DNA from: Mercurialis annua
Taxonomy: Eukaryota > Streptophyta > Magnoliopsida > Malpighiales > Euphorbiaceae
NCBI RefSeq assembly: GCF_937616625.2
Contig: NC_065577.1
Coordinates: 26,425,501 to 26,489,500, forward strand
DNA: 64,000 bases
Direction of reading: 5' to 3'
This document shows, piece by piece, positions 1 through 10,727 of this stretch. How positions within the stretch are numbered: position 1 is the first letter of the stretch; each line of letters opens with the position of its first letter. The position numbers and the translations under genes were made by a program. The notes below the pieces were generated by a model, which saw nothing but the letters and a program-made list of their open reading frames with translations, was not told the origin of the DNA and searched no databases.

Positions 1-1978
1 GTAGCAATGGTGTTGTGTTGTTTTGGTTTGATTTATGGCTATTAGGTTGCTTGGGTTTGATGAGAATTGATAAAGGGACTTAGTTTCAGAAACTTAAGAA
101 TGGTGATTTGCAAATACAGGGGTGGCGGGATTGTTTGATATTTGATTTGGAGGAGATGACTAATGTACCACTTTAGTCACCATCTTTTTAGGCTTAAAAT
201 GATTAGGTTCTTAAGTTACTTTGATTCCATAATAACTTGTATTTGATTATAATTTACAATCGACATTTTGGAACGGGATTTTTATAATCTAAGTTAAATA
301 TAATTACTCGGGTAATTTTATTATATTCGTATGTCAATTTAACACGAAAATGGTTAAATTACAATTTAGTCCCTAAACGAGTTTTATAACTTATTTAAAT
401 GGGTTTTTGGTTAATAACTTTATATTTTGTTTTATTTTTAAAACAAGAGCTATTAAATTGTATTTGGATGTCAAATTAACTAAATTACAATTTAGTCCCT
501 AAATGGCAAAAGTACAGTTTAGTCCCTATTTGGCTAAAGTGCAATTTAGTCCCTAAACTTTTATTTGACATATTTTAATTAAGTTTTTGGGGTTGTAACT
601 TGGGTTACTTGAAATTGAAGTTATTGAGTTCCGCTTTTAAAATGGATTATTATTTTGTTAATTTATTTTATAAATATAAACTTGGGTTTATATTGATAAT
701 TGTTTTGAGTCGGGTTAGACTTGGGTCACCCGACCAGTGAGGTTAGCTTGGAAATTATTGGTAACTCGGCTAACCCACTATTTGGAAATTTTTTATTATT
801 TAAAGTTATTAAATAATATCTATGAATTGGATTTTAAGCGGGAACTCAATAGACTTATATTAATTGGGCTTTATTACCTTTTGGATATATTTGTGTTATT
901 TTGGATTGTTTATTTACTACGTGTTAATTGTGCTAGTCTTATGTGGTGTCTAGTACTCTCTAGAGTTAGGGTCTGATTTTAATAATTATTTTATTTATCT
1001 AGACTCGTCTACTGTTCGTGCTTCATAGGCGAACCAGAGCTAGTTGCTTGCCGGTATTTCGCGCGGATTAGCAAGCAGTGAGTTTATATTTACTATTTAC
1101 CGCTTTATTAAGTAAATTGTTATTTTAATATTAAATACATATACTGTACGTATATTTCGAACTGTTTTATATTATGGCTCTTAGTTGGAACATGCTACCT
1201 AATGGGCGTCATTAGGACTGCGTGCGCACCGGTATTGATCTGGGTAAGGTATATATGGAAATGTGGTAACTCGGTGTGAGCATAGCTCTCGGGACCAGGT
1301 AGAGTAACTCGGTGTAGCTCAGCTCTCGGGACTCTGGTATAAGTGTGGTCAGTGGTAACTCGGTGTAGCTCAGCTCTCGGGACCAGACCTATTGGATTAT
1401 GATTATTATTTAGAACTGTGGATTAGGGTTCCAACTATTATCTGTAACATCGCTATTAAATGTTTTAAACGTTTTAAAGGTTTTCCACTTAATAAATGTA
1501 AATAGTGGTATGAACTTATCTCAGTATATCTGACCCCGTTGTTTTCCCAATTTTCCCAGGGTTAAGATCTGAGAGAGTCTGGTGATCTCCGCATTTACTT
1601 TTCCTCGGAGGTTCCTTTTATTTTGATAAACTGTCAAACTATTTTATTCTTAGACCGCAGTAGTTGACTAGACGTCTTTATTATTATTACAGTTGTTTGT
1701 CGGATTGGTCTGACTAGTTATATTGCTCTGGCATGTTATGTATTTATTTTGGATTATTTATGATAAATCTATTTTAGTTTCGGAATTGGATAAGCATGTT
1801 ATATTAACCGTTGAATATTATAACTGCTAGATTTAGGCTGAAGTCTCGGTTGCCCCCGAGCATTGGTTTTCTGCAGGTTATGTGTTTATATTGTTAATTG
1901 AAAGGCTAGCTACGGGTTTTGGTACTACATTACCCATACCCTAGCGCCGGTCGCGATTCATGAAAATGGGTCGTGACA
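1..1978 (+). mobile_element. Partial LTR of a Ty3/gypsy chromovirus (3' part, cut by window start)
   Basis: The last ~100 bases, including the terminal GGGTCGTGACA, are nearly identical to the reverse complement of the LTR starting at 36132. Blocks further upstream also match: TTTAGTCCCTA repeats at about 480-560, a triple repeat at 1266-1384, and the GCGTGCGCACCGGT block near 1220. A full LTR of this family is about 2.9 kb, so roughly 0.9 kb lies outside the window. Satellite starts directly after the terminal CA at 1978. Whether this is a solo LTR or the 3' LTR of a whole element cannot be decided here. Point differences from the 36132 element show it is a separate insertion. Confidence 0.85.
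1266..1384 (+). repeat. Triple internal repeat in the partial LTR
   Basis: Three near-copies of a unit with core GTAACTCGGTGTAGCTCAGC followed by CTCGGGAC, separated by short spacers. The same triple block occurs at the same relative place in both LTRs of the 36132-47320 element. It could be a regulatory or structured RNA region of the LTR; no function is shown. Confidence 0.7.
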
Positions 1979-2936
1979 GATTTAAGCCAAACGTTTACAA
2001 ACGTTACGAAACAAATCCAAACGTTTCACCTTTTTAGGGTTTTAAGCCAAACGTTTACAAATGTTACAGAACAAATCCAAACGTTTAAGAACAAATCCAA
2101 ACATTTCCCCTTTTCAACAGTTTAAACCAAACGTTTCCAAACATAACAAAACAGAACCAAACGTTTCACCTTTTTAGCCATTTAAGCCAAACATTTTCAA
2201 ACGTTGCGGAACAAATCCAAATGATTCACCTTTTTAGCAATTTAAGCCAAACGTTTACAAACGTTACGAAACAAAACCAAACGTTTCACCTTTTTTGCGA
2301 TTTAAGCCAAACGTTTACAAATGTTACGAAACAAATCCAAACATTTCCCCTTTTTAGCGATTTAAGCAAAACGTTTACAAACTTTACGAAACAAATCCAA
2401 ACGTTTCACCTTTTTAGCAATTTAAGCGAAACGTTTACAAACGTTACGAAACAAATCCCAACATTTCACCTTTTTAGCGATTTAAGCCAAATGTTTACAA
2501 ACGTTACGGAACAAATCCAAGAGTTTCACATTTTTAGCAATTTAAGCTAAAACATTTACAAAAGTTACGAACTAAATCCAAACGTTTCCCCTTTTTAGTG
2601 ATTTAAGCCAAATGTTTACAAACGTTACGAAACAAATCCAAGCATTCCACCTTTTTAGCAATTTAAGTAGAACGTTGAAAACGTTATGAAAAAATCGGTA
2701 AAACGTTACGAAACACACGTTTACAACCGTTACGAAACCAATCCAAATGTTTAAAACGTAACGAAACAAATCCAAACGTTTCACTTTTTTAGCGAGTTAG
2801 GCCAAACGTTTCCAAATGTTACGAAACAAATCCAAATGTTTCCCCATTTTAGCGATTTAAGCCAAACGTTTAAAAGGTTACTAAACAAATCCAAACGTTT
2901 CGGAATGTTTACAAAGGATATGAAACAAAACAAAAG
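1979..2936 (-). repeat. 60-bp satellite array, minus-oriented block
   Basis: About 16 monomers reading GATTTAAGCCAAACG on the plus strand, the reverse complement of the unit that dominates the rest of the window. Monomers are more diverged and more variable in length than in the central array. The block runs from the LTR end to a polarity switch at about 2934-2940, where GAAACAAAACAAAAG gives way to TTTGGCTTAAATTGC. It has an open frame at 2221-2550 only because the unit length is a multiple of three. Confidence 0.93.
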
Positions 2937-5752
2937 ATTTGGCTTAAATTGCTAAAAAGGTGAAACGTTTGGATTTTGTTCGCAACATTTGTAAACGTTT
3001 GGCATAAATTGCTAAAAAAGGAAAACGTTTGGATTTGTTTCGTAATTTTTGTAACTGTTTGGCTTAAATCGCTAAAATGGTCAAACATTTGGATTTATTT
3101 CATAATGTTTGTAAACGTTTGGCATAAATCGCTAATAAGGTCAAACGTTTGGATTTGTTTCGTAACGTTTCTAAACGTTTGGCTTAAATGGCTAAAAAAG
3201 GTGAAACGTTTCGATTTGTTTCGTAACGATTTAAACATTTGGCATAAATTGCTAAAAAAAGTGAAATGTTTGGATTTGTTTCGTAACATTTGTATACGTC
3301 TGGCTTAAATCGCTAAAAATGTCAAACGTTTGAATTTGCTTCGTAACGTTCGTAAACGTATGGCTTAAAATCGCTAAAAAGGTGAAACATTTGGATTTGT
3401 TTCGTAACGTTTTAAAAGTTTGGCTTATATCGCTAAAAAGTTGAAACGTTTGGATTTGTTTTGTAATGTTTGTAAATGTTTCGCTTAAATCGCTAAAAAG
3501 GTGAAACGTAAAGATTTAGTTCGTAACGTTTGTAAACGGTTGGCTCAAATTGCTAAAAAGGTGACACGGTTGGATTTTTTTCGTAACCTTTGTAAATGTT
3601 TGGCATAAATCGATAAAAAGGTAAAACGTTTGGATTTGTTTCGTAGCGTTTATACACCTTTGGCTTAAATCGTTAAAAATGTGAAACATTTGGTTTTCTT
3701 TCGCAAAGTTTGTAAACATTTGGCTTAAATCGCTAAAAAGGTGAAACCTTTGGATTTGTTTCGTAACGTTTGTAAAGGTTTGGCTTAAATCCCTAAAAAT
3801 GTGAAACTTTTGGTTTTGTTTCGTAACGTTTGTAAATGTTTGGCTTAAATCGCTAAAAAGGTGAAACGTTTGGTTTTGTTTCTTAACCTTTGTTAACGTT
3901 TGGCTTAAATTGCTAAAAAGGTGAAACATTGGGATTTGTTTCGTAACGTTTGTAAACGTTTGGCTTAAATCGCTAAAAAGGTGAAACGTTTGGCTTTGTT
4001 TCGTAATGTTTGTAAACGTTCGGCTTAAATAGCTAAAAAGGTGTAACGTTTTTATTTGTTTCGTAGCGTTTATAAACGTTTGGCTTAAATCGCTAAAAAT
4101 GTGAAACATTTGGTTTTGTTCCATAACGTTTGTACACATTTGGCTTAAAATTGTTAAAAAGGGGAAACGTTTGGATTTGTTTCGTAACGTTAGTAAACGT
4201 TTGGCTTAAATTCCAAAAAAGGTGAAACGTTTGGTTTTATTTTGAAACGTTTTAAAAGTTTGGCTTAAATCGATAAAAAGGTGAAACGTTGGATTTGTTT
4301 TGTAACGTTTGTAAATGTTTGGCTTAAATCGCTAAAAAGGTGAAACGTAAAGATTTAGTTCGTAACGTTTGTAAACGGTTGGCTCAAATTGCTAAAAAGG
4401 TGACACGGTTGGATTTTTTTCGTAAACTTTGTAAATGTTTGGCATAAATCGATAAAAAGGTAAAACGTTTGGATTTGTTTCGTAGCGTTTATACACGTTT
4501 GGCTTAAATCGTTAAAAATGTGAAACATTTGGTTTTGTTCCGCAAAGTTTGTAAACATTTGGCATAAATCGCTAAAAAGGTGAAACCTTTGGATTTGTTT
4601 CGTAACGTTTGTAAAGGTTTGGCTTAAATCCCTAAAAATGTGAAACTTTTGGTTTTGATTCGTAACGTTTGTAAACGTTTGGCTTAAATCGCTAAAAAGG
4701 TGAAACGTTTGGTTTTGTTTCTTAACCTTTGTTAACGTTTGGCTTAAATTGCTAAAAAGGTGAAACATTGGGATTTGTTTCGTAACGTTTGTAAACGTTT
4801 GGCTTAAATTGCTAAAAAGGTGAAACGTTTGGCTTTGTTTCGTAATGTTTGTAAACGTTCGGCTTAAATAGCTAAAAAGGTGTAAGGTTTTGATTTATTT
4901 CGTAGCGTTTATAAACGTTTGGCTTAAATCGCTAAAAATGTGAAACATTTGGTTTTGTTCCATAACGTTTGTAAACATTTGGCTTAAATTGTTAAAAAGG
5001 TGAAACGTTTGGATTTGTTTCGTAACGTTAGTAAATGTTCGGCTTAAATCCCAAAAAAGGTGAAACGTTTGGTTTTGTTTGTTAACCTTTGTAAACGTTT
5101 GGCATCGCTAAAAAGGTGAAACGTTTGGTTTTGTTTCTTAACCTTTGTAAACGTTTGGCTTAAATCGCTAAAAAGGTGAAACATTGGGATTAGTTTCGTA
5201 ACGTTTGTAAACGTTCGGCTTAAATCGCTAAAAAGGTGAATTGTTTCGCTTTGTTTTGTAACGTTTGTAAACGTTCGGCTTAAATCGCTAAAAATGTGAA
5301 ACGTTTGAATTTGTTTCGTAACGTTTCTAAACCTTTAGCTTAAATCGCCAAAAAGGTGAAGCATTGGATTTGTCTTGTAACGTATGTAAACTTTTGACTT
5401 ATATCGCTAAAAATGTGAAACGTTTGGATTTGTTTCATAACGTTTGTAAACGTTTTTCTTAAATTGCAAAAAAGGTGAAACATTTGGTTTTGTTTCGTAA
5501 CGTTTGTAAACGTTTTGCTTAAATCGCAAAAAATGGGGAAACATTTGGATTTGTTTCGTAACTTTTGGCTTAAATCGCTAAAAATGTGAAACGTTTGGTT
5601 TTGTTTCGTAATGTTTGTAAACATTTGGCTTTAATCGCTGAAAAGGTGAAACGTTCAGATTTGTTTTGTAATGTTCATAAACGTTTTGACTTAAATAGCT
5701 AAAAAGGTGAAACATTTGGTTTTTTTAGTAACGTTTTAAAACATTTTGTTAA
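2937..5752 (+). repeat. 60-bp satellite array, plus-oriented
   Basis: About 47 tandem monomers of an AT-rich 60-bp unit. Within one unit, counting from AAACGTTTGG as position 1, recognisable pieces are CTTAAATCGC (11-20), TAAAAAGGTG (21-30), AAACGTTTGG again (31-40), ATTTGTTTCG (41-50) and TAACGTTTGT (51-60). The exact 60-base period is easy to see at 3661-4200. Individual monomers differ mostly by point changes and 1-2 base indels. Confidence 0.95.
3430..5080 (+). repeat. Tandem duplication of a 14-monomer (~839 bp) satellite block
   Basis: A chain of distinctive variants (GTGAAACGTAAAGATTTAG, then GTGACACGGTTGG, a GATAAAAAGG variant, then CGTAGCGTTTATACAC) occurs at 3501 onward and again at 4340 onward, an offset of 839. 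The two copies, about 3430-4268 and 4269-5080, agree at almost all positions. This is a local two-copy higher-order repeat, unlike the ~4-kb unit further right. Confidence 0.85.
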
Positions 5753-5920
5753 ACGATTTAAGCCAAACGTTTACGAGACAAAACCAAACGTTTCCCCATT
5801 TTAGCGATTTAAGCAAAACGTTTACACATGTTATGAAACAAATCCGAACGTTTAACCATTTTGGCGATTTAAGCCAAATATTTACAAACGTTACTAAATA
5901 AATCCATACTTTCCCAATTG
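5753..5920 (-). repeat. Inverted satellite segment (~2.8 monomers)
   Basis: Inside a plus-oriented array, the sequence switches at about 5753 to AAACGATTTAAGCCAAACG and stays in reverse orientation to about 5920. There CCAATTG is followed by TTTTGGCTTAAATCGC in plus orientation. Both switch points lie within AT-rich monomer sequence. Confidence 0.88.
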
Positions 5921-8900
5921 TTTTGGCTTAAATCGCTAAAAAGATGAAACGTTTGGTTTTGTTTTGTAGCCTTTCTAAACGTTCGGCTTATATCGCTAAA
6001 AAGGTGAAACGTTTGGATTTGTTTTGTAACGTTTGTAAACGTTTGGCTTAAATCGCTAAAAATGTGAAACGTTTGGATTTGTTTCGTAACTTTTGTAAAT
6101 GTTTGGCTTAAATTGCTAAAAAGGTGAAACCCTTGGATTTCTTTCATAACGTTTTAAACGTTTTGTTTTGTTTCGTAACGTTTGTAAACGTTTGGCTTAA
6201 ATCGCTAAAAAGAGAAACGTTTGGTTTTATTTCGTAAAGTTTCTAAACGTTTGTCTTAAATATTTAAAAAGGCGAAACGTTTGCCTTAAATCGCAAAAAA
6301 GGTGAAAAGTTAGGATTTATTTTGTAATGTTTGTAAACGTTTGGCTTAAATTGCTAAAAAGGTGAAACGCTTAGATTTGTTTCGTATCGTTTGTAAACAT
6401 TTGGCTTAAATCTCTAAAAAGGTGAATTGTTTGGATATGTTTCCTAACATTTGTAAACGTTTGTCTTAAATCGCTAAAAAGGTCAAACATTTAGATTTTT
6501 TTGCAATGTCTTAAGCGTTTGGCTTATATCGCTAAAAGAGTTAAACGTTTGGTTTTGTTTCGTAATGTTTGTAAAAGGTTGGCTCAAATCGTTAAAAAAC
6601 AGAAACGTTTGGATTTGTTTCATAACATTTGTAAACGTTTGGCTTAAATCGCTAAAAAAGATTTTGTAACGTTTTAAACGCTTGGATTTGTTTCGTAACA
6701 TTTGTAAACGATTGGATTAAATTGCTAAAAAGGGTTTCGTAACGTAACGTTTAAATCGCTAAAATGGGGAAACATTTGGGTTTGTTTCGTAACGTTTGTA
6801 AACGTTTGACTTAAATCGCCAAAAAGGTGAAACGTTTGGATTTGTTTTGTATCTTTTGTAAATGTTTGGCTTCAATCGCTAAGAAGGTGACGTTTGGCTT
6901 TGTTTCGTAACTTTTGTAAACGTTTGGCTTAAACCGCTAAAAGGGTGAAACGTTTGGATTTGTTTCGTAAGGTTTGTAAACGTTTGTCTTAAAATGCTAA
7001 AAAGGTGAAACGTTTGGTTGTGTTTCGTAACTTTTGTAAACGTTTGACTTAAATCGCTAAATAGGTGAAACGTTTGGATTTGTTTCGTAACGTTTGTAAA
7101 CGTTTGGCTTCAATCGCTAAGAAGGTGACGTTTGGCTTATATCGCTAAAAAGGTGAAACATTTGGTTTTGTTTCGTAACGTTTGGAAAGTTTGGCTTAAA
7201 TTGCTCAAATGGGGAAATATTTGGATTTGTTTCATAACGTTTGTAAACGTTTGGCATAAATCGCTAAAAAGGTGAAACATTTGGTTTAGTTTCGTAACCA
7301 TTGTAAACGTTTGGCTTAAATCGCTAAAAAGGTGAAACGTTTGGATTTGTTTCGTAACGTTTGTAAATGTTTGGCTTAAATTGCTAAAAAGGTGAAACAT
7401 TTGGATTTTTTTCGTAGCATTTGTAAACGTTTGGCTTAAATCTCTAAAACGTTTCGTAACCTTTGGCTTAAATTGCTAAAATGGGGAAACGTTTGGTTTT
7501 GTTTCATAACCTTTGTAAACGTTTGGCTTAAATTGCTAAAAAGGTGAAACGTTTGGATTTGTTTCGTAACGTTTGTAAACATTTGGCTTAAATTGCTAAA
7601 AAAATTGAAACGTTTGGCTTTGTTTCAGAGCGTCTGTAAACGTTTAGCATAAATTGCAAAAAAGGTGAAACGCTTGGATTTGTTTCATAACCTTTGTAAA
7701 CGTTTGGCTTTGATTCGTAACGTTTATAAACGTTTGGCTTAAATCTCTAATAATGGGAAAAGTTTGGATTTGTTTAGTAACGTTTTAAACATCTGGTTTT
7801 CTTTCGAAATATTTCTAACCTTTGGCTTAAATCGCTAAAAAGGGGAACGTTTGGTTATGTTTTGTAACATTTGTAAACGTTTGGCTTAAATCGCTAAAAA
7901 TGTGAAACGTTTGGATATGTTCTGTAACGTTTTAAACGTTTGGCTTGAATCGCTAAAAATGTGAAACGTTTGGATTTGTTTCGCAACGTTTGTAAACGTT
8001 TGGCATAAATCGCTAAAATGGAGAAACGTTTGGATTTGTTTCGTAAGGTTTTAATCGTTTCGTTTTGTTTTGTAACGTTTGGCTTAAGTCTCTAAAAGGG
8101 GGAAACGATTGGATTTGTTTCGTAACATTTGTTAACGTTTAGCTTAAATCGCTAAAAAGGTGAAACGTTTGGATTTGTTTCGTAGTGTTTGTAAACGTTT
8201 GGCTTAAATCGCTAAAAATGTGAAACGTTTACTTTTGTTCCGTAATGTTTGTAAACGTGTTTGGCTTAAATTTCTAAAAAGTTTAAACGTTTGGATTTGT
8301 TTAGTAACGTTTGTAAATGTTTGGCTTCAATCGCTAAAAAGGTGAAACGTTTAGATTTGTTTCGTAACGTTTGTAAATGTTTGGCTTAAAGTGCTAAAAT
8401 GGGAAACCGTTTTGAATTGTTTTGGAACGTTTGTAAACGTTTAGCTTAAATTGCCAAAAAGGTGAAACGTTTGGTTTTGTTTCGTAACGTTTTAAACGTT
8501 TGGCTTAAATCACTAAAAAGGTGAAACATTTGGATTTCTTTCGTAACATTTGTAAACGTTCGGCTTAAATCGCTAAAAATGTGAAATTTTTGGATTTGTT
8601 TCGTAACGTTTGTAAACGTTTGGCTTAAATCGCTAAAAAGAGGAAACGTTTGGATTTGTTTCATAAGGTTTGTAAATGTTTTGCTTATATTGCTAAAAAG
8701 GTGAAACACTTGGATTTGTTTCGTAACGTTTGTAAACGTTTGGCTTAAATCGCTAAAAAGGTGAAATGTTTGGATTTTTTCGTAACGTTTCTAAACGTTT
8801 GGCTTAAATTGCTAAAAAGGTGAAACGTTTGGATTTGTTTAGTTACCCTTGTAAACGTTTGGTTTTGTTTCATAACGTTTATCAACGTTTGGCTAATAAT

Positions 8901-10148
8901 CGCAAAATAGGGAAACGTTTGTTTTGTTTCATAACGTTTGTAAACGTTTGGCTTAAATCGGTAAAAAGGCGAAACGTTTGGATTTGTTTCGTAACGTTTT
9001 AACGGTTTGGCTTAAATCGCTAAAAATGTGAAACGTTTGTTTCGTAACGTTTTAAACATTTGGTTTTGTTTCGTAACGTTTATAAACGTTTGGCTTAAAT
9101 CGCTAAAAAGGGGAAACGTCTGGATTTGTTTCGTAACGTTTGTAAACGTTTGGCTTAAATTGCTAAAAATGTGAAACGTTTGGTTTTGTTTCGTAACGTT
9201 TGTAAATGTTTGGATTAAATCGCTAAAAATTTGAAACGTTTAGATTTGTTTCGTAACGTTTCAAACGTTTGGTTTTGTTTCATAGCTTTTATAAACGTTT
9301 TTCTTAAATCGCTAAAAAGGTGAAACATTTGGTTTTGTATCGTAACGTTTGTATATGTTTGGCTTGATTCACCAAAAAGTTGAAACGTTTGGATTTGTTT
9401 AGTAACTTTTGTAAATAGTTGGCTTAAATCGCTGAAAAGGTGAAACGTTTTTTTTTGTTTCGTAACGTTTGTAAATGTTTGGTTTAAATAGAAAAAAAAT
9501 GTGAAACATTTGTTTTTTTTCTGTAACGTTTGTAAACGTTTGGCTTAAATCGCTAAAAAGGCGAAACGTTTGGATTTGTTTTGTAACGTTTGTAAACGTT
9601 TGGCTTAAATTTCTAAAAAAGAGAAATGTTTGGATTTTTTTCGCAACGTTTGTAAACATTTAGCATAAATCGCTAAAATGGAGAAACATTTGGATTTGTT
9701 TCGTAAGGTTTTAAACTTTTGATTTTGTTTCGTAAGGTTTGTAAACGTTTGGCTTAAGTCGCTAAAAGGGGGAAATGTTTGGATTTGTTTCGCAACTTTT
9801 GTTAATGTTTAGCTGAAATCGCTAAAAAGGTGAAATGTTTGGAATTGTTTCGTAGTGTTTGTAAACGTTTGGCTTAAATCGCTAAAAATGTGAAACGTTT
9901 GGTTTTGTTCCGTAACGCTTGTAAACGTGTTTGTCTTAAATTTCTAAAAAGGTTAAACGTTTCGATTTGTTTCGTAACGTTTGTAAACGTTTGGCTTCAA
10001 TTGCTAAAATGGTGAAACGTTTTGATTTGTTTCGTAGCGTTTGTAAACGTTTGGCTTAAATTGCTAAAATGGGGAAGCGTTTTTATTTGTTTCGTAACGT
10101 TTGTGAACGTTTGGCTTAAATCGCTAAAAAGGTGAAAAGTTTGGTTTT
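5921..10148 (+). repeat. 60-bp satellite array, plus-oriented
   Basis: About 70 monomers of the same unit, ending at the LINE remnant. This part has many irregular monomers: truncated units around 6650-6760 and 7440-7470, and units with two bases added (AACGTGTTTGGC) near 8255 and 9928. Open frames here are by-products of the 20-codon period. Confidence 0.95.
9981..10148 (+). repeat. Left flank shared by both LINE copies
   Basis: The monomers with GGCTTCAATTGC, then GGGGAAGCGTTTTTATTTG (the GGGGAAGCGT string starts at 10071), then the LINE end, are reproduced at 13801-13956 (same string at 13879). The offset is 3808 bp. This shared context shows that the two LINE copies descend from one insertion. 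Confidence 0.85.
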
Positions 10149-10727
10149 TTTTGTCAATAAACCAAAAGGAGAAATAGATCAATGAAGAAATCTTACAACA
10201 GCAAAATACTGCCCAAAACAAAATTAGCAGAGCAACAGCTCCCTAATTACAACAGCAAGAAGAGAAATGCCAAAGCCCAAAGAAAAAATAAAGTTAAACT
10301 TTGAACTTGCTAAAAGAGGAAAACTTGATCCTCTTGAACACAACTTCAGGACACGGCCAAGTACCTTTGAAGATAACATATCTAAGCTCACAACCTTCAC
10401 CCTTAGCACGATTTGAACTAAAAAAATTAGCCCAAGTATTAGCTACATCCTGGTTCGGCAGCTCTTCATTACGAACTTCATCGCATCTCTCTTCCTAAAC
10501 AATTCTATTTGAGACTTCTTCAGCAACTTCAAGAACTTCATTATTAACAGCGGAAATAGCATTTAGAACATTAGTTTCTTCAGATCCTTCCTTTGATTGG
10601 GATGGTTCTGAATGAGTCGAGTTTTTCTTCGTTTTCCTCTTAGCCATGGCTAAAAGGCGTGAGATAGCATTTCAGAGAAAGTTAATGTGCACATAGAGAG
10701 AGAAAAACGAATTCCACCCACTATCAC
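10149..10727 (-). mobile_element. Internally deleted LINE copy (579 bp)
   Basis: Its two ends match the two ends of the LINE at 13957-19000. The plus-left end is a T-run then GTCAATAAACC (the 3' tail side); the plus-right end is CGAATTCCACCCACTATCAC (the 5' side). The join lies within AACA at 10375-10378 and corresponds to loss of 14187-18624 in the long copy (4438 bp). A further 27 bp between two ATTAGC repeats is also missing. The start of ORF1 (about 10647) and its early TAG stop are retained, so the stop predates the duplication. The satellite string GTTTGGTTTT flanks both ends (10139-10148, 10728-10737) and is the probable target duplication. Confidence 0.88.

Noticed and set aside
737..976. 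79-codon frame in the partial LTR
   Set aside because: Lies within LTR sequence shared with other copies where the frame is not kept; no motif.
1979..10148. Possible CRISPR-like array of direct repeats
   Set aside because: Units are contiguous and diverged, with no unique spacers, and the context is a eukaryotic genome.
10224..10498. Short open frames in the small LINE copy, and 14032-14217 in the long one
   Set aside because: They lie in the LINE 3' region or across the deletion join; no recognised domain.
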